A stretch of 64,000 bases of DNA from Agelas oroides (lineage: Eukaryota > Porifera > Demospongiae > Agelasida > Agelasidae): positions 13,800,543 to 13,864,542 of the forward strand of contig OX422183.1 in assembly GCA_949130485.1 (NCBI GenBank), in the 5' to 3' direction. The notes under the pieces are model-generated. The model was not told where the DNA came from, ran no database searches, and saw only the letters and a program-made list of their open reading frames with translations. Position 1 is the stretch's first letter. The number at the start of each line of letters is the position of its first letter. The position numbers were made by a program, and so were the translations under genes. Below, piece after piece: positions 1 to 12,500 of the stretch.

Positions 1-246
1 TCAGCAGTAATCTTTTATGTCTGCTTCATTATAGTTGCATGCTAATATCAGGATAGTAAACACTGGTGCTCGTCCAACCAATTCATGGGGTAGTATGAAA
101 TGGGTGTAGGAATTAATCTATAAATGGATGTATAATGGGCATAATATGGACACATACACATGCACTTGAGTTGGCAATGTATAACATGACTGACTTTTGC
201 TTCCTATAGTTTCACACACAATATCCACTGCATATCCTTCCCCTAG

Positions 247-534
247 CTCCAAGTGCTCCACCAGGTAACTTCTCTGTCATTTCTATGAACTCAACAACCA
301 TCATACTCGCTTGGGATCCACCGCCTTCTGACCAGAGAAATGGATACATTCGACACTATGTTGTGACTGTGACTGAACATGAAACTGCTACAGAATTCCA
401 AGAGCAGTCAAACTACACTCAAGTCACACTACAATCCCTTCACCCCTTCTACATATACACATGTCAGGTGGCTGCTGTTACAACAGGCCCTGGATCATAT
501 ACTGGAAACGTCACTATCCGGTTGCCTGAAGATG
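247..534 (+). CDS. Gene 1 exon: FN3 domain 1
   Basis: Acceptor CCCTAG and donor G|GTAAGA, phase 1 to 1. The 96-codon exon encodes one whole FN3 domain with LAWDPPPSDQRNG and SLHPFYIYTCQVAA. Upstream exons are outside the window, so this is the first visible but probably not the first real domain. Confidence 0.85.
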
Positions 535-3500
535 GTAAGATTAGTTCAATAATACTACATTACTGTATATAATTAGCTATCTCAGTGAATTAGAGCTTCA
601 GAAATACACAGCCAAAAATTTATTTGTTGATGGTTTTTGCAGCTGAAAGTAAAGTTATGTACTATCATGAGCTCAAGTGACTTGTATGCCAAAGCTACAT
701 AGCTGTAGCAGCATTCATATAGTTAAGCTTCCTGGATGTGAGTGCATCAGTAATAGCTTTTTCAGCATAATAACTTTGTATTCACTACCACAACGATTTA
801 GAAATTTTGGAAAAGGCTCTACATAGCAAACATTACCTCATGACACTGAGAAATTGTGCATGATATATACTGTGAATGGACATTATAATTATGAGTTTTC
901 AATGTATTTGTACTTATTTAACCTAGCACTTATTTTTAAGTAGTTTAGAGTTGTTCATATGAAATTTAACTATAGGTTATATGATGAAACCAAGGGGTCT
1001 ATGGGATTTCGATTCCCGCGGAAGCCTATATAAACACTCGTGCGAAGCGCAAGGGTGTTTATGGTTTCCAAGGGGATCTAAATCCCGTAGGCCCCAAGGG
1101 TTTCATCGTATAAGGTATTTATACTATAGCCAATCAGATTGTTTCTCTCCTTGGCAACAAAACTGTGTGCACTTCTCTCCTTAGCAACAAAACTGCCTAG
1201 CAATGGCCACAGTTCAAATTCTGAATGAATGAGCTCTCTTTCAAGCTGTTCGCTGACCGTTTACCTTGCAACGATTCAACTTTCTACTTGTTCGGCAACT
1301 CTCACTAGTGATTGGAATTCAAAACTCGAATTCAAATTCAGAGTGCCTGAAAATGAGACCGAAATGTCCTGCCCCATGACATCGAGAACTTTCTGGTGAG
1401 TGTGTTGTGTTAAGCGAGTACTAGTGCTTTCTTGAATAGTAACTACCTATGGCTCTCACTGAAACTGTAGACAAACTCTGTTTGAACCGATTAAGTTTGA
1501 GACCACCGCTGTCGAACCAAGTGCTTTTTTCACTACGTCTACATCTTCAGACTGCAGCCATTGTCATACAACTGCTAGCGAGCTAAGCGTTTTGCGTGTT
1601 TCATGGTATTAAACTGCAATTTCAATTAACATTTCTACTCTACTATCTATGGTTAAATCACAGGTGGTATAAGTTCAATTTACAGGTGGTATGTGATTTA
1701 TACTACCTGCAATGACCAATCAGATTGCAGTATTTCAGTTAGCTATAGTATAACATACCTTAAGCAAGAGATTCTAACTAAATAGTTATCTTTAACCTTA
1801 GTTCCTACACAAGGCCCGCAAAGTGTGGTAATGACAGCAATTAATTCAACAACCCTATTGATATCCTGGATGCCTCCACCATTGGAGCACCAAAATGGGG
1901 TCATAAGAGAGTACCGAGTCAACATCACTGAAAGTGAAACTGGAATGGCATATCGTCTAACCACTGCTGCAACCACTCTCGCTGTATACTCTCTGCACCC
2001 ATTCTACACATATGAGTGTATTGTTGCTGCTTTCACAATTGCTGAGGGACAATACAGTGTGGAAGTTAATATCACAATGCCGGAGGATGGTATGTTCCAA
2101 TATAGTAATGTTTGTAGATCCTGTGACTACTTGTAGCTACTGTTTATACAGTTCCCAGCAGTGCTCCAAGGATGCTCCGAGCCACCAATGTGTCATCCAC
2201 CTCTGTTGTATTGACATGGGAAGCCCCTCCTCCTGAAGATCTCAACGGACATGTCATAAGCTATTTCATTAACATGACAGTACTGCAGACAGGAGAGAGA
2301 CTAGAAGTGTTCTCAAATTCTACAACGCTAACTGTGTACCATCTTCAACCATACACAGTGTACACTTGTGTATCTGCTGCTGTCACCAATGCTGGATGTG
2401 GGCCATTTAGTGATGCAATACAGATTCTAACTCGAGAAGCTGGTAAGGGTTATACATACAGTTGCAGCCAATTTTGACAATGAGCTACTCTATTGATTTT
2501 GGACCAGCCAGAGGAGGAATGTATGGTTTTCTATGCCCCCCCCCCCCCCAAACTTTGTGCTCGCCGCACCCCCCACCCAACTCTCACTGAATGGTTTACC
2601 TCATGGCACCTAAAGTGATGTGAATATTGCATGGATATCCTATTATTATGATACACATCATACTTAATTGACTTGCACCCTATACGTAAGTTAACTTATG
2701 TGACTGGTACATCAATGATGCATTAAGTTTTGTTTCATGTTTATGGGAGTCTCTGGTGATGCTCACTCTTCAGATAGTAGCTAAATTTCCCAGCAACAAA
2801 TATAGATGAAACATGCATGAGTGCTCACAGACAAGTAGCAGGTGGCAGAGATTGCTCTGCTCTATGTAAAGTTGATAGCAATTAAGCCCTATAGTAGCTG
2901 ATAGTGCAGTAGCTGTCTGGGCAGCACTGCATTGCCTGTAGCTATGACTTCAGACTCCTCTAAATACCCACAAGGTATCTAAGGACTGCCGTTTGGCTAG
3001 CTACTGTCTGATAACTTGTAGAAGCTGTCAGTTTGCATCACAGTAACAGCAGAGTTATAGGCAGCTTACTTACCAAGAAAATAAGTGTTGCTCACCCAGG
3101 CTGGTGCCATGACCCCTGCATCTCTCTAGTAGAGTGTGAGAATATCACAAGTATTTACTCTTTGTTTCAAGGGCCAGCAAGTCCTCCTCAAAATCTGATA
3201 GTAACCTCTATTAACTCAAGAACTGTCTACCTCTCGTGGTCTCCTCCACCTTCTGAACATCACAATGGAATTATCCGGCAGTTTGAGCTCAAAATCAATG
3301 AAGTCGACACAGGAAGGAGGATCCGAAGGACATCAGCTGGTACTTCTTTCACTATATCATCTCTTCATCCATTCTACACCTACTGGTTCAGTGTAGCAGC
3401 ATATACAGTGGATCTTGGGCCATTTACTGAGCCATCGATGCTGCAAATGCCTCAAGATGGTAAGAATATAGTAGTGTTACTACTATGAATTGCTATATCA

Positions 3501-6500
3501 GTGTTTCATCACTCTTGGCACATACAACAGTTCCCACCTCTCCTCCAAGCAACTGCACTGCAGTTGCCCTCTCCTCTCGTTCGATTCTTCTTGCATGGGA
3601 TGCCCCTCCAATTGAAGGACAAAATGGCATAATCACTGGCTACACTGTCAACATAACTTTATTGGTGACAAGAGAAGTATCAACAATGTTCACTGAATCT
3701 CACAACCTCACACTGTACTCTCTTCGACCATTTACCACATATGGCTTCCTTGTATCTGCTCAGACAGTTGCTGGTAGAGGACCAACCACTCACTTGCTAT
3801 CTGTGACAACACATGAAGAAGGTTACAAATTCATTGCTAGCACAGCTGGGACTTGTTTTTTGCACATGTTTAACTGGCCATAGACAGGTGTAAAGAAGGA
3901 TAAACATGCATGTAAAGTTGACACTATAAATTGCATTGAGTACCTTCCATTCTTGATTATGTCTCCACATGTTCAACTGCAGCTCCTATTGGAGAGCCAA
4001 CTAATGTAACTGTCCTATTTGTTGGACCAACCAGCATCCACATCAACTGGGACCATCCTCCAGAAGACACTCACTATGGAATTATCAGAGAATACTGGAT
4101 TACTTATACTGAACTGGAGACTGGGGCAGTGTTCAATACATCAACTGACGCTGAAACAACTCAACTCACTGTTGATTCACTCCATCCATTCCATACCTAC
4201 ACATTGTTTATCGTTCCTGTCACTGTGGATGTTGGAACTAACTACACAGAGATTACCATTCGAACAAAGGAAGCAGGTAACTAAATATAATATAGTGTAG
4301 TTCCTTGTACACATTTGTAGTAAATCCATCTTGTGTTCATGCACACAATAAGGTTAACTTTATATTACCTGTGGCTAAGATAGCCAGGAAACTCAAAGGT
4401 AGGCAGGTAGCAGACATAGCGTGTAAGAGCATGCCCGTTTCAATGACTTCGATGCGGTGATTACATGTAAGGAATTCACTACAGCCACTTTGAGAAAACG
4501 GTGTCAGTTCATTTGTAGTTCTGAGCGAGCCCCACACTAGCGAGTTGAACAGTGGATTTTTCGTATATATATATTATGTTAATATTATCTGTCGTACGTG
4601 CATGCAGTGTGGGCGAATACGGCGAGGAGAGACGCTTGAGAGAAGTGGAGCATGAACGTTTACTGTATGAAGGCTGTAGTGTAAGTTTTGAAGACAAACC
4701 CGGCTACCGTAAACTCGGGAGCATAAGTACCGGTACTTAAATTGCGCATTTTTGCGGTGCCGATTACGTAGGGTACTTATAATTCATGGGGTACCATACC
4801 ACGGGGCTAAAAAAAAACTGCAGTGTAAATACAGCCGTAACGATGCCGCGGTACCGACGAAGCTACTGCTAGAGTAGACTGCTTGACTAGTCTGCGCTTA
4901 CGAACGGACCTACTGCCATCTGCTGTCAATCTTCGGCATCGCCGTTGACCGAAAACGGCCACATACCCAAATTGCTACACTTGTCGCACAACGTCGTTGG
5001 CATCCCGATTGTTGCCAGCCTCGATCCGTGTAGTATCTCGCCATTGTTGCCCAGGCTTACAGAATGCAGGAGGCGGCTGATAGTTGAATAGCTGACGGTG
5101 TGTTTATCATGCGTAGTGACGCCTCTCCTATTCATGACAGAAGCCAGGGAGTGGTGTGGAGTGTGTTCAGAGTTAATGGAGGTCAGCAGGAGGCTAGACA
5201 TAACCTCTGCTAGCTGCAGACATACATTACCCTATATGCTGTAGTCTGGTAATGAAGGTGGTGAAGTCTTAGTCAACCAAGCGATGCTGCTTTGCGTTGC
5301 TCGCTCAGGCTCACCCCACAATGTTCTACATGTACACTAGTTTATTAATAATTGTTTCTTGTTAAAAATCTAAACTTTCATTGAATTACAAAACATCTTT
5401 TAGTGTGCTCTATTTACTGTGCTGAGAAGTATAATGATATAAGTAGTATTGTTCTGCTCCCTGCCAACCACCTACCAATGAACAAGTGCCTACAAACAAC
5501 CCATGGCAAGTTAAATTTGTATAGGGACATCCTCCAATGGACCAACAAAATGGCATGATTAGAAGATACATTGTCAAAATCACATCTATTGATAGTGATG
5601 AAAGCTGAATTAGTACAGGCAACCACTGCACTTGTATATCATTTCAATACACTTGCTCTGTTTCTGCCGAAACAGTAGCTCCGGTATTATCACAATCTTT
5701 TTCCTTGTTGCTTAATTATGGTGGATAACAGGTTTATGTGCATGTGTTGGCTGTATTTTTATGCATTACTTTGTATTTACAGCTCCAAGTGGTCCACCTC
5801 AGGGTGTTTCAGCTATTGCACTTGGCCCCAGAATAATCCAGATTAACTGGAGTCAGCCTCTGCCTGAGGAACAGAATGGCATCGTACAAAGTTACACAGT
5901 GAACATAACTGTGGCTGAGACAGGGCAGCATATTCAGCTCACTACAAATCACACTACCATCACAGCAGAGGGTCTACATCCTTATTATAACTACCACATC
6001 TCTGTAGCTGCAGTTACCATTGCAATAGGTCCTTATACTGAGATCTATTCACTGCAAACTCCACACGATGGTAAGCAAATGAAAGCCTTTCTACACTTAG
6101 CCTCATTACAGATATACAGATGTAGACGCAACATACACAAACACTTTTGCACATGTGCATATATTCTATACCCCTCCGTGAAGATTTGCATAACATCTTT
6201 ATTTGCTGTAGTCCCTTCAGGCATACCAACAAATGTACGAGGGATTGCCATTAGCTCTACTAGTATCAAGCTGACATGGGAGCCTCCACAACCTGAGGAT
6301 CAGAATGGAATTATCCAGGCCTACAACATCACCATCACTGAAGTTCTCACAGGGAGGATGATGTACTTCAGGGAGGGTGGGATGGATTCTCTTCTCATTG
6401 TAAACTTCCTCCATCCTTACTACACCTACCAGTGTAGCATATCAGCGGAGACCATAGGGCCTGGACCAGCAGCAAACATCAGTGTCACCACTCGCCAAGG

Positions 6501-9500
6501 AGGTATGCCGCAATGGTTGCAGTTAGTGTCCAAGTCTATGGATGAAGTCTCAGTGAAGTGGATAAAAATTTTTGCTGATGCCTGTACATAACATGTCCAC
6601 TAGTGAGTACTGCAGCATTGAGAGTCGACATAAAAGGATCCCATTCACTTATAGGTGCAAGGATACTATACATATCGAGACAGCAGGGATGCAATTCTAG
6701 CATCAGCTTTGCACACAGCCATCCAGTCTGCAGAAAATGCTTCATTCTCGGCACTAATAGTGGACAAGTATAGCAAGTGTGACTCACATTGCTCATAGCC
6801 TTCCTACCTGGACCATCAGAAAGTAGTTGTATATAGGCTATGCCACATATAATACAAATTTTTACTTTCCGCCAACTGATCATGAACAAAATCAGCAAAA
6901 ACTGAGAATTTACCCCTTGAAAATTTACTTTTACAGTGTGTTCACTCACTGTATTTTACCCACTAATTAAATGCCTATCCTTTCTTGCAGTTCCAAATGA
7001 TACTCCTCAGAATATAACCATCTCACTACTGAATGCAATCTCAGCAGAGATACACTGGGATCTACCTCCTATTGAGGATCAAAATGGAGTCATCGAGTTG
7101 TACAGACTCTTTGTTATGGAAGTAGACACTGGTAGAATTATTGTACAGTTTCATACAGACAACACTTCTGTAATGCTTCAAGAGCTTCGACCTTTTCATG
7201 TGTATCAGTTTGTGATTGCTGCAAGCACAGTAGCTGGACTGGGACCATTCAGCAACCCCTCCTTTTTTAGAATGCCAGAATCAGGTTAGCAGAATAAGTA
7301 TTAACAATCATACAACTGTGGCTCACTTTTTGGCTATATACTCATTCCGTAGCTCCTGGAGCTCCTGTTCACAACTTTACAGTGGAGATGGTTTATGCTA
7401 CACAAGTTGAACTCTCTTGGCTACCACCAGACCCACAGCTCTGGAATGGAAGGATTACCAACTACACAGTTGAGTATGAATTACTGGGACCAGTTGGAAT
7501 GACATCCGCTAATTCATCTCATACAATCATGATGAAAGCAATCCCAACTCAAGGCAACCCCCTTGCCAATAATGCAGACCCCAGAAGTGCCAGTGTCCCA
7601 TTACAGCGGGAAATGGTGGTTATTGATGACCTGCAAGAAGATCATGTATACAAATTTTCAGTATTCGTGACAAATGCAGCTGGGAGAAGTGGCATAAGCA
7701 TGACTATCATTCAAGCACTGCTCGGAGCAGGTAGAGTTGTTGACATTGTGCACAATTAGAAAATATTTTGTATCACTCATGATGAGGCTCCTACCCACCA
7801 GATAATGTATTTCCCCAATTTAACACATTGTGCACTTACAATTAGGGTATGCATGCACATCACCTTTCTAGCCCAGTCAGCTAGTGCAGCCCTTTATGTA
7901 ATTACTTATTTTGCTTTTAACTTCTCAGAACCATCAGGGACTCCAAATGCAATCCAGATTAGGATCCTCTCTTCATCATCAATTGAAGTTCAGTGGCTGC
8001 CTCCTGACTTTATTGACCAGAATGGAGTCATCACTGGCTACACAGTTGTTCTCAACAACATAGAGACTGGTACTTCCCATGAGTACAACACCTCTGGCAA
8101 TGTTACAGTGCAAATCATTGAAGGTAAATTAATGTTCACAGAAATGTTCACAGAAACTTTAAGCTATCTCTCTGTTTGTCTGTCTGTCTGTCTGTCTCTT
8201 TCTCTGTCTGTCTGCCTGCCTGTCTGTCTGTTCATCTGTCTCTCTGTCTGTCTATGTTCTAGTATTTTCAGTTTACCTCAGAAATGTAAATATCTTCAGT
8301 AGGCATTGCATGTATAGGTTTTAAAAAATATGGGTGTTTTTAAAGTTCAAGTGAACACTAGTATGTATATCTTCATTGGCATGCAGGTCTGCAAAAATAC
8401 ACAAAGTATAATGCAAGAATTGCTGCATCAACTGTACATGGGAGTGGACCACTGTCGAACCTGACTGTGTTTCAAACCTATGAGGACAGTAAGTAGCGTA
8501 AAACATGATAATATTATTTTTGAATGATACTACTCACAAACACACAGCATATAAAATTATCTCTCAAAATTATGTCTTATGCTTCAGCTCCTGGTCCTGT
8601 AAGGAGTGTCACTGTTGAACTAAGGCAAGGTGCTGATAATGTTACTGCTGTTCTGTCCTGGCAATCTCCTGATGAGCCTAATGGAGTCATAACACAGTAT
8701 CAGGTGCTCTATGCTGGGTACAATGGAACACAGGTATGTTGTTTTATTGCTGTTTGTAGTCAATCAGGCTACAGGGCATTCTAAAGTGCACAATTCACTG
8801 TAGGAGTTCTTAGTTGGTCATACATGCACATTGCTTTTACTCATTTGTGCATGTATTCTAATACGTATATGTTGACTGTCAAAAGTAAATGCAATATAAG
8901 AAGTTATAAAATACTGACCATATGGGCTGGTGTGAAGTTGGTCACTGTACAATCAGAGAAAGTTTTTAGTGTGGTATAATCTCAAGTAGCACTGAATCCT
9001 AGTTTCATTTACCTGTGGATGTAGCCCATATAGTTAATATCATTAATTCACATAGCACAAAGCAAAGTTACAATTATTACGCTGAATAACATTTTGGAGA
9101 GTAAAATTTGGCTTGATGGAGAGTAAGAATTAGTACAAACCTGGCCTCTAGGCAATGCTGCTGACAAAGTTTGTCTTCCACTCCTCTGCCCAGAGGTCCA
9201 ACTGGCTTAGTGGTAACAGACTGCAAGTGACGGAAAGCTGGACAGGGCCTGGGAACAAGGCTACATCTGACAAGCATTTTGGGGTTTAATCCCAACTAGA
9301 TCCTGGATTTATTCATTTCTCACTCTTGGCACATCATTAATCTTCATCTCATTTTGCTCCATGTAACATCTCAGTTGTACAGTGTGTGTTGTACAAAGGG
9401 TATTGTGTACAAGTTCACCTTTCCTGTACACATTTGTTTTTCTTAAACCCCATTGCAGCCACTAGACGGTCCTTATTCAATTTCAAACCTGCAAAATTTG

Positions 9501-12500
9501 CAGTTTGAAACACCTGAAATGGTATATGGACTGACCTATCAGTTGCAGGTAATATATGTATATATACGTAAAAGTGCCCGTGCATTAAAGTTAAAGTTCC
9601 ATTTATCTAATATTCTGTGAGATCTGACTGGCAAATGCATAGATTTGATTCTGCATTCATCAGCAGCAATCAATTAGGTTTTTATAGCTATAGCTAACCA
9701 TTTGTGTTTTGGTCAGTTAATGCTAACACTAGATAGCCAAGCAAAGCATGCACACACACAAGCATACTCCACTTTTTGTGACTTGACAGTCACAGATTCT
9801 TCATAAATATATTGAATGTTCAGGAATAAACATTTCAATAGGTTCGCGCAAGTACAAGAGTTGGATATGGAAACTACTCCAGCAGTGTGTCTATCACTGT
9901 CCCCACTCGTATTGCTGTCCCTTCCTCTCCAACAGCTGCTGCTCTTCCTTTAACAGGTAATCTCGTTTATACCTCGAAATGTAAGAAGAAAAGGATTGTA
10001 GATGCACAAGCCAAAGGAAGCTATGGACGTGCAATCTGAGCTCTTATTTGTTTGTGCCACACTCACAACATTAATTGTAAATTTTGTTCATCAACAAGCC
10101 AGGTAATAGGTTGCTATGACAAGGTTCTGTTTTTGCTCTGTTTAGGCTCTGGTTATAATGCTAATGTCATGTTTTATCTGTGTATGTGTATGCTCACACC
10201 GCCCTTCTTTCTAACAAAGGCATGAAAGTGTTTAAGTAAACTCATGTCTGCCTCTCTGAATGCCTTCTAGCTAACTGTAGCACTGAACTCTGTTATTGAA
10301 CATCATAATTGGAGTGCGGTTTAGGCTTGAAAGACAGAATCAGTGTTAAGGGTAGAGCTATGGATGCTGAGTACCAAGTAGAATCAGTAGAATATTACAG
10401 GTAGCCCAACAAATACATACACACATTTACATACAAGTCTAATGCTAACAAAGTATAGTTATATGTCAGTATGTAAACTATACTCAGTAGTATACAAGTA
10501 CTAGCTACATATTGGCAATGGCCTGTGGTTTCTCATGTGAACAATCCTGATTTTTTTGCATCATTGTCTACAAGAGTATGAAATGGAGAGGCCATGCAAG
10601 TAAGGCTACTGCATACTGCATGGGAATTATTTTATCTTTAGTGAAAATAGAAGGAAACAACAATAATTATTCCAGTAATAGCAATGATTTCCAGATAATA
10701 AGTATTATTTGTGGTTTGAGCACGCCCGCAAAACAGTAAAGATCTCCTGTACAGTGAAAGCTATACGTAAGTAAATACAATGGGTGTGTAACAAGATTCT
10801 GTTTTCCAATCTATTCCCCACTGCAATACATGCAACCAGTTGTGGACTCCACAGGAACACAAACTGCAATAAGCATTGCCGTTATTGGGTGGTTGATTGT
10901 GTTAGGGATGATACTGCTCGTGATAGTGCTCTTCTACCGACACAAGAAGAGGAATAGGAAATACCAAGTGTAAGTTATTGTCTCTGCAATATTGTTGATG
11001 GGAGTGTATATGATATACATTGTGATGACTTCCAGATAAATTGTTATTCTGAGAAAGAATCTTACTCACAATTTCAATGCATAATTTCCATATTAATGCT
11101 CCAAAAGGGTTTCTAGTATTTTAATTACTATGTAACATTGTACATGATAACTCTTGTATGCTGGGATATATAAGATTGTTTACAGTTGCACTTTCGAAGG
11201 TCAATTTCCACTACATATTAATCTTGCTTCCCACCTAGTGAAGACACAGAGCTACATGTGACAAGCAATATCTATGGAACTACTAGCAATCCTGGGTATG
11301 TTACCATTACTGTTCTAATCATGAAAATGTTTCCTGTGCGGAAGTACTGAAATATTATTGTATCTGGAATATATTAGATGGAAGTGTGGATAGGTATCCA
11401 TTATTATAACTTCTGGATAAGTTGATTGAAAATGTTAATTATACTCTTATAAAAGCTAATAGTATTGTACAAAATTATTCACTGTGTTGCTGGAATACCG
11501 TAGTCTCGCAAAAGAGCACCCACCCCCTACTCTTGGCTCAATTTCCTGTATTGGATCAAAGTTTTCTTAAATGAGCGCTGGAACTTTCAGCATGATAGTT
11601 TCACCCTGGAGCGAGCTTTGCATAGCTAATAGAGTGTACTCATGGAGTTTGAGAAGCACAGCCTCAAGTGTTACACATACCTGAGGTAAGAAACTTCATG
11701 TTATGGTTTCACCAAAGGTATTACAAGGCAGCTTTGTGTAGAGGGACATATCTAATGCAGAGCGCATCGTAAGCTACACCATGCTCATGATGTCATGGTG
11801 CAGTTCGGAGTGTTGTGTGCCGTCAGGACTGTATGCTATTGTCGAATTATTTGCTTTGAGGGCATCAAGGACGTGAGCACTCTTTTGTGGTTTAAATGCA
11901 GGAACACTTGAAAGAGCGCGCTTTTACCTCTTTGACAAACTTGTAAGGTGATCTGCCCATGGGCGCTCTTTCACCAGACTATGGTAATTGTTTACAGCCA
12001 AAAGTCCTGCCTATGATACAGGGTATGATAATATTAAGATCATGGAAAATTTTCTTGTAGTAGGATTACTGTTTGAAACATTTCATTCACTTTGATGGTC
12101 TGAGATGAGCAAGAGGAAGTTGGTGTTGCTGAGTGTACCCACAGGCCTAGGCTTGAGCTGGCAGTACAGGCCATCATAAGTGTGTTGCCAAATAGCCAAA
12201 TATTTTATTTAACTTAGGGCCTACACGATTCTTATTTTGCATTACCCAGGTTTTGTGCATCAATGTCATGATGCAAGCATATTAATTATGAACCATAGTT
12301 TGCCTACTTGTAGAAATAGTCATCTGCATGTGGTGTTTGTTTTCTGAGAGCTAAGCATTATATATACCATTGCTTAATTCCATTCTTCCAACCATACATG
12401 CAGGGTTGTATATGAGCAAATGGACAACTTCCAGGCTTCCGGATGTGCTATGGTAAGTAAACACATCCAATTCACCAGTAGCCTCTGTGTTATTCTTTAA

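Noticed and set aside
3033-3171. In-frame extension upstream of FN3 domain 4
   Set aside because: Open by chance; the acceptor at 3171 and the FN3 boundary mark the true exon start.
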